Counted from the stretch's first letter, positions 6,386 through 14,596 are shown. The stretch is DNA of 15,282 nt from Bacteroidota bacterium (GCA_023406915.1 JAEXTR010000308.1:1-15282); one strand, 5' to 3'. The notes: generated by a model from the letters alone, not told the origin. Numbers and translations: made by a program.

Positions 6386-7687
6386 ATGTTAGCTGAATAT
6401 TTCCGGTTCCAGGAAAATAAAACCACCTTCAAAAGAGAAACCATCGCTGGTTTCACTACCTTTATAACAATGGCATATATCGTCATTGTTAATCCCGCTA
6501 TTTTGGCTGCTGCGGGTATGCCAGTTGAGGCATCGATGGCTGCAACTATCTATACTGCTTTTATTGGATCACTGGTAATGGGGGTGTATGCTAACAAGCC
6601 CATAGCCATCGCTCCCTATATGGGTGAAAATGCTTTTATGGCATTCACCGTCGTGAAGGTGCTTGGTTTTACGTGGCAGGAAGCTCTGGGAGCGGTGTTC
6701 CTTGGCGGTATCCTGTTTGTATTTGTGACGCTGTTAAAAGTCCGGGGGTGGGTGGCAAATGCAATCCCGGTGCAGTTGCGCGCATCCTTTGCCGTTGGCA
6801 TTGGACTATTCCTGACCTTCATCGGATTGAATGAGATAGGACTGGTCGTGTTGGGAGTACCAGGTGCACCGGTTAAAGTAGGTAATCTTGCTGATCCTGG
6901 TGTTGCGTTGGGAATTCTGGTCTTTATTTTGTCAGGCGCACTTCTGATGAGGAAAGTACCAGGAGCACTTTTGATTGGAATTATTGCCGGGAGTGCTGCC
7001 TCATTAATTTTCGGGTTGACCCCGCTGCCGCATGCATGGGTATCGAACGTACCTGATATTAGTCCCGTATTTCTGCAGGCTGACATCAGCGCTGCGTTCA
7101 GTTTACGATTATTGCCAGTTGTGCTGATCGTATTTGTCATGGGATTTGTGGATACGATAGGTACACTCTACGCGCTTGCAACCAGAGCAGAAATGCTGGA
7201 TAAAAACGGAATGCTGCCCGATATTGAAAAACCGTTACTGGCTGATGCATTCACTACGGTTTCTGCAGCGTTGCTGGGTACAACCACGGCTGGTGCGTAT
7301 GTTGAATCAGCTACAGGAATAGAATCTGGTGGAAGAACTGGTTTTACTGCTGTTGTAACTGGTTTTCTTTTCCTGGGTGCACTCTTTTTTCATCACTACT
7401 TTCAATCGATTCCAGGGTTTGCATATGGTCCTTCGCTTGTAATCGTTGGATTGCTGATGATGCAATCAATCACTCAGCTGGATTTTAACGACCTGAGCGA
7501 GACTCTTCCGGCATTTGTTACGATGATCCTGATGAGTTTTACCTTTAATATTGGTATTGGGATGACAGCTGGTTTTGTACTGTATCCGGTATTCAAAGCG
7601 CTGAACGGAGATATCCGCGATGTACATCCAGGGATGTGGGTGCTTGGGATATTATCCCTTCTGTTTTATCTCTTGTACCCATATTGA
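6386..7687 (+). CDS. AzgA-type NCS2 purine permease (guanine/hypoxanthine family)
   Basis: This is a polytopic inner-membrane nucleobase transporter of the AzgA branch of NCS2 (COG2252 type), 433 residues from ATG 6386, close to the usual 430-450. It opens with RETIAGFTTFITMAYIVIVNP (17-37), diagnostic for the branch. The substrate region APYMGENAFMAFTVV (76-90) differs from the APGMGLNAYFAY form of characterised members. The later signature has DTIGTLYAL, an LLADAFTT helix, GTTTAGAYVESATGIESGG, then RTGFTAVVTG. Purine specificity is inferred from the family and is less certain given the altered motif. GTG 6353 would add 11 residues but lies inside a hairpin. ATG 6386 has GGAAG at 6377-6381. 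It is separated from mlaD by about 56 bases and may have its own regulation. Confidence 0.9.
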   Translation: MLAEYFRFQENKTTFKRETIAGFTTFITMAYIVIVNPAILAAAGMPVEASMAATIYTAFIGSLVMGVYANKPIAIAPYMGENAFMAFTVVKVLGFTWQEALGAVFLGGILFVFVTLLKVRGWVANAIPVQLRASFAVGIGLFLTFIGLNEIGLVVLGVPGAPVKVGNLADPGVALGILVFILSGALLMRKVPGALLIGIIAGSAASLIFGLTPLPHAWVSNVPDISPVFLQADISAAFSLRLLPVVLIVFVMGFVDTIGTLYALATRAEMLDKNGMLPDIEKPLLADAFTTVSAALLGTTTAGAYVESATGIESGGRTGFTAVVTGFLFLGALFFHHYFQSIPGFAYGPSLVIVGLLMMQSITQLDFNDLSETLPAFVTMILMSFTFNIGIGMTAGFVLYPVFKALNGDIRDVHPGMWVLGILSLLFYLLYPY

Positions 7688-7711
7688 ATTATTCTTTTAA
7701 ATAAACTATGT

Positions 7712-7715
7712 GAGG
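7712..7715 (+). promoter_or_regulatory. Ribosome binding site of ybjQ
   Basis: GAGG at 7712-7715 stands 5 bases before ATG 7721, in a short AT-rich 33-base gap after azgA. No terminator hairpin or clear promoter is visible in the gap. Confidence 0.6.
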
Positions 7716-7720
7716 TTTCT

Positions 7721-8056
7721 ATGTTGATCTCAACCACAAACACAATTGACGGACACAAAGTCGAAAAGTATCTCGGCCTGGTATCAGGTGAGGCCATTTT
7801 GGGTGCAAATATCTTCAAGGATATTTTTGCCGGTATCAGGGATATCGTCGGTGGAAGGAGCGAAGCCTATGAAAAAGAGTTACGCACCGCACAGAATATC
7901 GCCATTAATGAAATGCGTGAACAGGCTCGTACATTAGGCGCGAATGCCATCATTGGTGTTGACCTGGATTATGAAACAGTTGGCTCTGGCGGTAGTATGC
8001 TGATGGTTTCGGCATGCGGAACTGCTGTGATTCTCTCGGAAAAAAAGTATGAGTGA
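7721..8056 (+). CDS. ybjQ: YbjQ/UPF0145 family protein
   Basis: This is a 111-residue cytoplasmic protein of the YbjQ (UPF0145, DUF74) family, small pentamer-forming proteins sometimes labelled heavy-metal-binding, with no firm function. Recognisable parts are the N-terminal strand MLISTTNTIDGHKVEKYLGLVSGEAILG, then FKDIFAGIRDIVGGRSEAYEKELRTA, then ALGANAIIG-like TLGANAIIGVDLDYE, and a glycine-containing VGSGGSMLMVSACGTAV strand. All are in the expected order and length (about 105 residues). It has a clear ribosome site and its end overlaps the era start by 8 bases. The family call is firm; the role is unknown. Confidence 0.93.
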   Translation: MLISTTNTIDGHKVEKYLGLVSGEAILGANIFKDIFAGIRDIVGGRSEAYEKELRTAQNIAINEMREQARTLGANAIIGVDLDYETVGSGGSMLMVSACGTAVILSEKKYE

Positions 8057-8948
8057 TTCACCACATAAAGCCGGATATGCTGCATTCATCGGCAAGCCAA
8101 ACGCTGGAAAGTCCACACTTGTCAATGCACTGTTGGGACAAAAACTCTCGATTATCACTGCAAAACCACAGACGACGAGGAAAACGGTGTTGGGGATCAT
8201 CAGTGAGCCGGCATATCAGATCATTATGCTTGATACACCTGGACTCCTGAAACCAGGCTATCTTCTGCAGGAGCGGATGATGGAATTTGCTCAGGCTGCT
8301 GTACGGGATGCAGATATTATTATCTTTCTTATCGATCCTACTCAACCTGGTTTTCCTGAGCATTTCAATGCAATGCTTACGTTACAGGATAAAAAGAAGA
8401 TCGCTGTGATTACAAAAATTGATATTGCTGAACCTGAAGCCATTGAGAAAACCCGGCAGGAATTGATTGACGGTAAGCAGTTCGATGCGGTAGTGACCAT
8501 ATCAGCTCTCCAGCTCCTTCATATGGAAGAGCTCAAAAACCTCATTATTGGTTATCTGCCCGAGCATCCTGCCTACTACCCTGATGATATTGTGTCTGAT
8601 AGTAACGAGCGTTTTTTCGTAACAGAGATCATTCGGGAAAAAATTCTTGAACTCTACTCGGAGGAAATCCCCTACAGCTGTGAAGTTCTGATTGAAGAGT
8701 TTAAGGAACGGGAGCAGGGAAAAGATTTCATTAGTGCATACATCATGGTAGAACGTGATTCACAGAAGGGTATCCTGATTGGTGCCGGTGGAAAGGCGAT
8801 GAAAAAGCTGGGTGAGGAATCACGAAAAGCAATTGAAGAGTTTTTGCAGAGAAGCGTGTATCTTGATCTCCGTCTAAAGGTGAGAGAAAAATGGAGATCT
8901 GATGAAAAGATGCTGAAAGCTTTCGGGTATCAGCCCCCGGGAGAATAG
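8049..8948 (+). CDS. era: GTPase Era
   Basis: Era is a GTPase that binds the 3' end of 16S rRNA and acts in 30S subunit assembly. The 299-residue protein has the usual length. The GTPase domain carries G1 GKPNAGKS (15-22), the switch region PQTTRKT with Thr42 and Thr43, G3 DTPG (62-65), G4 TKID (122-125) and G5 SAL near 152. The C-terminal KH domain has ERDSQKGILIGAGGKAMKKLG with the GxxG loop at 245-248, followed by the conserved LDLRLKVREKWRSDE end. The G4 element is TKxD instead of the NKxD usual in Era; Thr occurs there in other TRAFAC GTPases such as EngB, so GTP binding is probably kept. It overlaps ybjQ by 8 bases. Confidence 0.97.
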   Translation: MSDSPHKAGYAAFIGKPNAGKSTLVNALLGQKLSIITAKPQTTRKTVLGIISEPAYQIIMLDTPGLLKPGYLLQERMMEFAQAAVRDADIIIFLIDPTQPGFPEHFNAMLTLQDKKKIAVITKIDIAEPEAIEKTRQELIDGKQFDAVVTISALQLLHMEELKNLIIGYLPEHPAYYPDDIVSDSNERFFVTEIIREKILELYSEEIPYSCEVLIEEFKEREQGKDFISAYIMVERDSQKGILIGAGGKAMKKLGEESRKAIEEFLQRSVYLDLRLKVREKWRSDEKMLKAFGYQPPGE

Positions 8949-8950
8949 GA

Positions 8951-9862
8951 ATGTCTATACTGCAAAAAGATAGTACACTGAAAGCTCAGCTCGTTCTGAT
9001 TTCAATCACGATACTGTGGGCAGGTACTTTTACTTTGGTAAAAAGTGCGCTGGAGTCTGTATCTTCACTGATGTTTCTTGCTGTCAGGTTCACCCTTGCA
9101 AGTCTCGTGTATTATCCGTTTGTTCATAACAGGCTGCATCAGGTCAACCGTCATACTTTCATTGGAGGTGGGGTAGTAGGGCTGTTCTTCTTTATGGGTT
9201 TCGCATTTCAGACCATTGGACTGGAAACAACCACAGCAACTAAGTCAGCCTTCATCACCGGAACCTTCATAGTCTTTACTCCACTCTTTCAGACTATTCT
9301 TGAGCAGAGGATTCCACGCTGGGCAAATCTGGTGGGAATCTTCATTGTTTTTATTGGTATTCTTATGATGTCAGCGGGAGAGGGGAGCCCTCTGCAGATT
9401 TTGAAGGAAATAGGCACTGATTTTACAATCGGTGATTTCTTTACCCTGATATGTGCAGTCTCGTATGCAATTTATCTCGTGTATCTTGATATATACTCCC
9501 ATGAGATTGATTATCGGGTGATGACATTTGCTCAGATATCGTTTTCCGCTGTTGCATCAATTCTTTTGACATTACTCTTTCACTTTTCTGAGTGGCAGGT
9601 AATCCGGTTTGAATTGACAACAGAAGCTTTTTTTGCGTTTCTGTATACAGGAATTGTTGCAAGTATCGTTGCAACCATGTTGCAGACAAAATTTCAGCGC
9701 TTTGTGACCCCTACAAAAGCCGCCATCCTGTTCTCGATGGAACCAATTTTTGCTGCCGTAATTTCGTATTTCTATCTGGGTGAAGTGCTGACCACCGCAG
9801 GGTTTATTGGATGTGCCGTAATTTTTTCCGGTTTGATGATATCCGAGTTCGTGAAAGAGTAA
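8951..9862 (+). CDS. EamA/DMT-superfamily transporter
   Basis: This is a 303-residue inner-membrane protein of the drug/metabolite transporter superfamily, with two EamA repeats and about ten predicted helices. The first repeat begins LVLISITILWAGTFTLVKSAL (14-34) and includes FFMGFAFQTIGLETTTATKSAFITG, the typical end-of-helix motif. The second begins near TIGDFFTLICAVSYAIYLVYLD and ends with the FVTPTKAAILFSMEPIFAAVISYFYLGE family signature. Substrates of this superfamily vary (metabolites, amino acids, nucleotides) and cannot be read from the sequence. It starts 2 bases after the era stop and ends 1 base before acyP, so it is almost certainly co-transcribed with both. Confidence 0.93.
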   Translation: MSILQKDSTLKAQLVLISITILWAGTFTLVKSALESVSSLMFLAVRFTLASLVYYPFVHNRLHQVNRHTFIGGGVVGLFFFMGFAFQTIGLETTTATKSAFITGTFIVFTPLFQTILEQRIPRWANLVGIFIVFIGILMMSAGEGSPLQILKEIGTDFTIGDFFTLICAVSYAIYLVYLDIYSHEIDYRVMTFAQISFSAVASILLTLLFHFSEWQVIRFELTTEAFFAFLYTGIVASIVATMLQTKFQRFVTPTKAAILFSMEPIFAAVISYFYLGEVLTTAGFIGCAVIFSGLMISEFVKE

Positions 9863-9863
9863 C

Positions 9864-10136
9864 ATGAAGCGGGCAGAGATAGTTGTCTCAGGACTGGTAC
9901 AGGGTGTTGGATTCAGATATTTTACAGTCAGACAGGCGCAGCGAATTGGTTTGACCGGCTATGTTAAGAACCTTCCAGATGACCGTGTTCTTGCAATAGC
10001 AGAGGGTGAAGTATATCAGATAGAGGAATTATTTGAGTATATGAGATCAGGTCCCTCCCACGCGTCGGTGAAATCCTGTAAGATCATCTGGATGGAACCA
10101 CTCCATGAATTTACTGAATTTGAAATAAGGATATAG
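9864..10136 (+). CDS. acyP: Acylphosphatase
   Basis: This small enzyme hydrolyses acyl phosphates such as carbamoyl or acetyl phosphate. The 90-residue protein matches the family length of about 90-100. It shows VSGLVQGVGFRYFTVRQA (8-25) with catalytic Arg18, and LTGYVKNLPDDRVLAIAEGE (30-49) with catalytic Asn36, then a GPSHASVKSCKIIW strand and the terminal FEIRI. It starts one base after the transporter stop and is followed two bases later by ispF. No functional link to the neighbours is evident beyond co-transcription. Confidence 0.96.
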   Translation: MKRAEIVVSGLVQGVGFRYFTVRQAQRIGLTGYVKNLPDDRVLAIAEGEVYQIEELFEYMRSGPSHASVKSCKIIWMEPLHEFTEFEIRI

Positions 10137-10138
10137 CT

Positions 10139-10621
10139 ATGGATATTCGTATCGGACAAGGTATTGACGTGCATCAGTTTGCTGCCGGGCGAAAACTGAT
10201 TATTGGAGGTGTTACAATACCCAGTGATTTCGGGCTCCTTGGTCATTCCGATGCCGATGTTTTGTATCACGCTGTTGCAGATGCACTCCTGGGTGCGTTG
10301 GCGCTGGGTGATATTGGAAAACACTTTCCAGATACTGATGCTTCCTATAAAGATGTTGATTCTTCTCTACTGGTCAGGAAGGTGATGTCTTTGATCAGAG
10401 ACAGGGGATACACTGTATCCAATGCTGATGCAAACCTTTTGCTGCAAAAGCCGAAGATTGCCCCCTATGTAGATGAAATGCGAAATAATATTGCAGCACT
10501 ACTCGGGGTCGAAACCAACAGAGTTTCAGTAAAGGCTACAACTGCTGAGAAGATGGGGTTTGTTGGAAGAGTTGAAGGTGCAGTTGCCCTTGCATCCGTG
10601 CTCCTTCTGAAGTCAGAATGA
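10139..10621 (+). CDS. ispF: 2-C-methyl-D-erythritol 2,4-cyclodiphosphate synthase
   Basis: This is the fifth enzyme of the MEP pathway. It converts CDP-methylerythritol 2-phosphate to the cyclic diphosphate with loss of CMP, as a zinc-dependent homotrimer. It has 160 residues, as expected. Metal ligands appear as GQGIDVHQF (Asp10, His12) and VLYHAVADALLGA (His44). LLGHSDADV (33-41), ALGDIGKHFPDTD and the terminal TTAEKMGFVGRVEG are also family motifs. The last reads GRVEG where GRGEG is usual, a mild variation. An AAGG tract precedes the ATG. The stop overlaps the first possible lnt start as ATGA. It shows that the organism makes isoprenoids by the MEP route. Confidence 0.97.
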   Translation: MDIRIGQGIDVHQFAAGRKLIIGGVTIPSDFGLLGHSDADVLYHAVADALLGALALGDIGKHFPDTDASYKDVDSSLLVRKVMSLIRDRGYTVSNADANLLLQKPKIAPYVDEMRNNIAALLGVETNRVSVKATTAEKMGFVGRVEGAVALASVLLLKSE

Positions 10622-12303
10622 CCCTTTCTGCAATGAGGCTTCGAATGAGTAATTTGTTCAAATGGCTCCGTCCACTCCCCAAAACGCCTGAAGAAAAATC
10701 AGCACTCAGAAAAGATAGATTGCTTTTGATTTTTGCAGGCATTCTGACGGGAGTATCATTTGCTCCATCACCAATCCCTGTCACGCTGTTTGCCGCTTTC
10801 ATTCCATATTTTATTGTGTTGGACAGGCGAAGGACACTTGCTGAGCTGAACAGGGCGACCTACCTTATGGGACTTGTTGTTACTATCCTGACGCTTTATT
10901 GGGTAGGTGGATGGAGCGTAGGTAAAGATTCTTTCCTCATGATTGGGGGTGGGGTACTTTTGTTCTATCTCCCGCTCTTCTTTCTGATTCCATCAACACT
11001 TTTTTATCTGTTAAAAAAGCATGTCTCATCCCGTTTTGCATTTCTGCTTTTCCCGCTTTTTTGGGTGAGTCAGGAATTCCTTCTGAATTTTACCGATCTG
11101 CATTTTCCATGGCTTGTCCTTGGCACCGCAGTATCTACACTTCTGTCTTTTATTCAGATAGCCGATACGATAGGAGCGTTTGGGTTATCTGCGCTCATTC
11201 TGTATATCAACCTGGCATGGTTCCTAATGCTGAAAGCTGATCAGGGCAAACGTAAAAGATATGCATCAGTCGGGATTATGCTCCTAGTAATACCAATATT
11301 GTACGGAGCTTTGAAGCGTGAATCAGAAGTGCAACCGGAACGAAGTATAACTGTTGGACTTGTTCAACCCAATCTTGATCCTTACGAGAAATGGGGGAAT
11401 GGCGGCTTGGAAGCGTTAATGGATAATTACTTTACGCTTGCTGATTCAGCTGTATCGCGGGGTGCAAGTCTTGTCGTGTTTCCGGAAACTGCATTACCCG
11501 TTTATTTGCTATCCGGATTTTATGAAGAGTATGCAGAGAGATTCTTTAGTTTTACGAATAAGCATGACGCTGTTTTGTTGTCAGGTATGCCTGATATTGT
11601 ATATTACCCTGATTCATCAATGGCACCTGGTGATGCGAAGTACAATAAAGCACGGGAACAGTACTACCGAAACTTTAATGCTGTGATGATGTTTGCTCCT
11701 GGAACTCGAGAGGTCCAGAGGTATGGGAAAGTGAAGCTTGTTCCATTTGGCGAACGTGCTCCGTTTGTTGATCTCATCCCAGTCTTCAAGGACTTCCTGC
11801 AATGGGAAGTAGGAATCTCCGGTTGGAATCCCGGTGATGGAGCAAGACTATTCAGTGCGAAGTTTAAAGGTAATCAAGTACTGAATATTGCAGGTGTTGT
11901 GTGCTTTGAATCAGTGTTTCCGCTGTTTATAAATGAGTTTGTTCGTAAAGGTGCTGAGATTCTAATTGTGGTGACCAATGATAGTTGGTATGGGAATACA
12001 TCGGGACCCTATCAGCATAAAGAGATTGCGGTGCTCCGGGCAGTAGAGTGCGGAAAACCTGTGGTACGGGCGGCAAATGGTGGAATATCCTGTATTATTT
12101 CTGCAACAGGTGAAACACTCAAATCAACTGGATTCGATGAGAGAGCAATGCTTGTGGGGGAAGTACCCTTACAAGGCTCATCAACATTCTATTCCAGGTT
12201 CCCTCTGCTGGTTCCCATCATGAGTTTATTTGCAGTGGCAATTACTGTTGTTGCTGTGATAATCAGTATTCTAAGAAAAAGAAAGAAATCAGGAAATGAA
12301 TAA
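10618..12303 (+). CDS. lnt: Apolipoprotein N-acyltransferase
   Basis: Lnt adds the third acyl chain to the N-terminal cysteine of lipoproteins in the inner membrane, implying a diderm with triacylated lipoproteins. The frame has 561 residues: an N-terminal membrane domain of about six to eight helices (33-235), a nitrilase-like periplasmic domain (243-515), and a terminal helix near 529-551 with a basic tail. Catalytic residues are visible: Glu290 in VVFPETALP, Lys371 in RYGKVKLVPFGER, and Cys429 in GVVCFESVFP. NDSWYGNTSGPYQH (454-467) is also typical. ATG 10618 is given because it overlaps the ispF stop, but ATG 10645 has the better ribosome site (GAGG at 10635-10638) and would remove nine residues. 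The 3' end overlaps the aldolase gene by 8 bases. Confidence 0.96.
   Translation: MTLSAMRLRMSNLFKWLRPLPKTPEEKSALRKDRLLLIFAGILTGVSFAPSPIPVTLFAAFIPYFIVLDRRRTLAELNRATYLMGLVVTILTLYWVGGWSVGKDSFLMIGGGVLLFYLPLFFLIPSTLFYLLKKHVSSRFAFLLFPLFWVSQEFLLNFTDLHFPWLVLGTAVSTLLSFIQIADTIGAFGLSALILYINLAWFLMLKADQGKRKRYASVGIMLLVIPILYGALKRESEVQPERSITVGLVQPNLDPYEKWGNGGLEALMDNYFTLADSAVSRGASLVVFPETALPVYLLSGFYEEYAERFFSFTNKHDAVLLSGMPDIVYYPDSSMAPGDAKYNKAREQYYRNFNAVMMFAPGTREVQRYGKVKLVPFGERAPFVDLIPVFKDFLQWEVGISGWNPGDGARLFSAKFKGNQVLNIAGVVCFESVFPLFINEFVRKGAEILIVVTNDSWYGNTSGPYQHKEIAVLRAVECGKPVVRAANGGISCIISATGETLKSTGFDERAMLVGEVPLQGSSTFYSRFPLLVPIMSLFAVAITVVAVIISILRKRKKSGNE
10635..10638 (+). promoter_or_regulatory. Ribosome binding site pointing to an internal lnt start
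   Basis: GAGG lies 6 bases before ATG 10645. The earlier ATGs at 10618 and 10633 have no comparable tract. This supports translation of lnt from 10645, with 10618 as the coupled alternative. Confidence 0.45.
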
Positions 12304-13327
12304 AATTATAGACCTGCGCTCAGACACAGTAACCAAACCAACAAAGCAAATGCTTGAGGCGATGATGCGAGCTGATGTTGGTGATGATGTGTATAGAGAA
12401 GACCCTTCAGCCAGGCTACTGGAGGAGTATGCAGCGGACCTTCTGGGAAAGGAATCGGCGCTGTTCGTTATGAGCGGTGTCATGGGTAACCAGATTTGCT
12501 TGAATGTACATACGAATCCGGGTGATGAGGTATTATGCGAACGAAATGCGCATATTCTACAATATGAATCAGGTTCCCCTGCAGCACTAAGCGGTATTCA
12601 GTTATTCACTATAGACGGTAAGCGCGGTGCTTTTTCCGCAGAGGATGTTGTTCCATATATCCGTCCAAGAAGTGCCTATTATATGCCCAGATCAAAGGGA
12701 ATTGCGATCGAGAACACCCACAACCGGGCAGGAGGAACAATCCAACCTCAGGATGAGCTGAAAAGGATTGCTCAAGTCGCTAATGATTATGGGCTATTCT
12801 TTCACCTTGATGGTGCCAGAATCTGGAATGCTGGAGTTGCTACTGGCAAGAGTGTGAAAGAATTGGTAGAACCCTTTGATTCCGTTTCATGCTGTTTGTC
12901 CAAAGGACTGGGTGCACCCGTTGGTTCGCTAATAGCAGGGAAGAAGGAGTTTATTGAGGAGGCTTTTCGGGTTCGGAAAGCATGGGGAGGGGGTACACGG
13001 CAAATTGGGTACCTTGCAGCTGCCGGATTCTACGCATTGCAGCATCATATTCCGAGGCTCGCTGAGGATCATTATCACGCTAAAATGATTGCCGCTGCTC
13101 TTAGTGAGTGTGAAGGTGTTGAGATCGATACGGGTAGTGTTCAGACAAATATTATCATCTTTCAGCCTGTCAAAAAGAACGTGGAACAGGTTCTTGATGA
13201 ATGTAAAAATGAGGGACTGTTGTTATCAGTTGGTCTGGTGGGTTCAGTAAGAATTGTAACTCATCTGGGTATTTCAACCGATGATATCCACCACAGCATT
13301 GCTGTGTTGCGGAAGGTTCTCGCCTGA
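12296..13327 (+). CDS. ltaE: Low-specificity L-threonine aldolase
   Basis: This is a PLP-dependent fold-type I enzyme that cleaves L-threonine or L-allo-threonine to glycine and acetaldehyde. The 343 residues match the family. It begins with DLRSDTVTKPTKQMLEAM and VGDDVYREDPSARLLE, both diagnostic. His86 in ERNAHI stacks on PLP. FHLDGARIWNAG holds Asp172 and Arg175. The Schiff-base lysine is Lys203 in CLSKGLGAPVGS. RVRKAWGGGTRQIGYLAAAG follows, another conserved element. Stereospecificity (L versus L-allo) cannot be told from the sequence. It overlaps lnt by 8 bases and so is probably translated with it. A 56-base gap follows. Confidence 0.95.
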   Translation: MNKIIDLRSDTVTKPTKQMLEAMMRADVGDDVYREDPSARLLEEYAADLLGKESALFVMSGVMGNQICLNVHTNPGDEVLCERNAHILQYESGSPAALSGIQLFTIDGKRGAFSAEDVVPYIRPRSAYYMPRSKGIAIENTHNRAGGTIQPQDELKRIAQVANDYGLFFHLDGARIWNAGVATGKSVKELVEPFDSVSCCLSKGLGAPVGSLIAGKKEFIEEAFRVRKAWGGGTRQIGYLAAAGFYALQHHIPRLAEDHYHAKMIAAALSECEGVEIDTGSVQTNIIIFQPVKKNVEQVLDECKNEGLLLSVGLVGSVRIVTHLGISTDDIHHSIAVLRKVLA

Positions 13328-13383
13328 GAGTTTATACATTTTTATCGTAAATTTAGATGTTGCTTTGAGTGAATTGAGAGAGT
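13328..13383 (+). other. Short AT-rich gap between aldolase and thioesterase genes
   Basis: This AT-rich spacer of 56 bases has a GAGAG tract just before ATG 13384 that can serve as the ribosome site. I see no stable hairpin and no convincing -35/-10 pair, so whether it holds a promoter is open. Confidence 0.4.
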
Positions 13384-13839
13384 ATGAGTCATCGTAAAGA
13401 AATTGATCTTGACCTGTTCCCCCATGTGTATCAGGTGACGGTCCGCTTCAATGAAGTGGATATGCTTGGAGTGTGCAATAATGCTGTGTATATCAGTTTC
13501 TTTGAGGATGCACGGTTACAGTATATTAAGGCTGCTGGACTCATGCCTGAAGGGGGTGTCTTCTCTGATGGGAAACTTTTTTTCATGGTGCGAAACGAAA
13601 TTAATTACCGTTCCCATGCTTTTTACGATGAAGATCTCTCCGTCTACACACGGGTAAGCTATGTGAGAAAATCTTCTTATGGTTTCGAGCATGTTATAGT
13701 GAAAAAGGACGGGACTATTGTGGTAGACGGTTCGGGTGTGATTGCACATGTCGATCCAGTTACAAGAAAATCTTCACCACTGCAGGAAGAGTTTGTTGGC
13801 AAGTTGCAGCAATATGATCAGAATGTTCAACGCTTATAG
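13384..13839 (+). CDS. Acyl-CoA thioesterase, hot-dog fold (4HBT/YbgC-like)
   Basis: This is a 151-residue hot-dog fold protein of the 4-hydroxybenzoyl-CoA thioesterase type. The family signature is VRFNEVDMLGVCNNAVYISFFEDAR (20-44), with the catalytic-type Asp26, the Gly and Asn of the LGVxNNAVY helix cap, and Glu41 on the central helix. Later strands LFFMVRNEINYRSHAFYDEDL and VIVKKDGTIVVDGSGVIAHVD complete the fold. The substrate acyl-CoA is unknown; members of this group act on short- to long-chain or aromatic acyl-CoAs. It is followed 14 bases later by the exonuclease gene. The enzyme class is confident, the physiological role is not. Confidence 0.9.
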   Translation: MSHRKEIDLDLFPHVYQVTVRFNEVDMLGVCNNAVYISFFEDARLQYIKAAGLMPEGGVFSDGKLFFMVRNEINYRSHAFYDEDLSVYTRVSYVRKSSYGFEHVIVKKDGTIVVDGSGVIAHVDPVTRKSSPLQEEFVGKLQQYDQNVQRL

Positions 13840-13853
13840 AAATGGCGAAATAA

Positions 13854-14576
13854 ATGGCTATTAACCGGAATTCCAGGCAAGTTGTATTTGATATTGAAAC
13901 TTCATCGCTCCCATTTGATACCCTGACTGAAAGTCAGCAGGAATATCTGCTGCGGGAAGCAAACAAGGAGAAGGATGAAACGCTCCGTGAAGAAAAAAAA
14001 ACTGAGGCGATCAAATGGTTGAGCCTTTATCCTTTTACTGCAGAAGTCGTGGTGATAGGTATGTTTGATATTAAGCATCAGACGGGTTATGGTTATTACA
14101 GGAACGAGGATGTACTTGAGAAGGAAGACCTTGGTAGCGAGGAATTCGGACACCAGATGTATCTTCAAGGAATGCCCGAAAAAGATATGCTTGAGAAATT
14201 TTGGGAGGTTGTTCAGCGTACAGACCAGATTATCTCTTTCAATGGAAGAGGATTTGATCTTCCTTTCCTGATGCTGCGTAGTGCAAAGTTGGGTGTACGT
14301 CCCTCAAAAAACTTTATGGGAAATCGTTTCAGCAAAGATGGGCATATAGACCTGCTTGAGCAACTCTCATTTTACGGAGCATATAAACGGTTTAACCTGG
14401 ACTTTTATTGTCATGGATTCGGTATTGAATCACCCAAGTCAAAAGGTATTTCCGGGTATGATGTGCCGGTGCTCTATCAGGAAGGCAGAGTTAGAGATAT
14501 AGCAGTGTATTGTTTGGGGGATATCACTGCAACGTATCGTTTATTTGAAACATGGAATGAGTACTTAAATATTTAG
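13854..14576 (+). CDS. Predicted 3'-5' exonuclease, PolB-like DEDDy family
   Basis: This 240-residue stand-alone nuclease has an RNase H fold and resembles the proofreading domain of family B DNA polymerases. The three exonuclease motifs are readable: ExoI VFDIET (Asp13, Glu15), ExoII ISFNGRGFDLPFL (Asn130, Asp135), and ExoIII YCLGD (Tyr219, Asp223), giving the DEDDy set. HIDLLEQLSFYG and KGISGYDVPVLYQEGR between ExoII and ExoIII are also typical of this predicted exonuclease family. A charged insertion lies at about 25-55, between ExoI and the next strand. No polymerase domain is attached, so it acts alone or with a partner. Whether it prefers DNA or RNA cannot be said. It lies between the thioesterase and purL, 20 bases before the latter. 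Confidence 0.88.
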   Translation: MAINRNSRQVVFDIETSSLPFDTLTESQQEYLLREANKEKDETLREEKKTEAIKWLSLYPFTAEVVVIGMFDIKHQTGYGYYRNEDVLEKEDLGSEEFGHQMYLQGMPEKDMLEKFWEVVQRTDQIISFNGRGFDLPFLMLRSAKLGVRPSKNFMGNRFSKDGHIDLLEQLSFYGAYKRFNLDFYCHGFGIESPKSKGISGYDVPVLYQEGRVRDIAVYCLGDITATYRLFETWNEYLNI

Positions 14577-14583
14577 AGATTAA

Positions 14584-14587
14584 AGGA
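14584..14587 (+). promoter_or_regulatory. Ribosome binding site of purL
   Basis: AGGA at 14584-14587 is 9 bases before ATG 14597, in an A-rich 20-base gap. The gap is too short for a riboswitch or a purine operator in addition. Confidence 0.5.
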
Positions 14588-14596
14588 AACAAAAAA

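Noticed and set aside
6616..7140. A 174-codon open frame on the minus strand inside azgA.
   Set aside because: It lies wholly antisense to a well-conserved permease, and its low-complexity Thr/Asn/Pro-rich product resembles no family; it is a shadow of the codon pattern on the other strand.
13328..13383. A promoter before the thioesterase gene.
   Set aside because: The gap is AT-rich, but no acceptable pair of -35 and -10 boxes nor a TAnnTTTG element could be placed with proper spacing.
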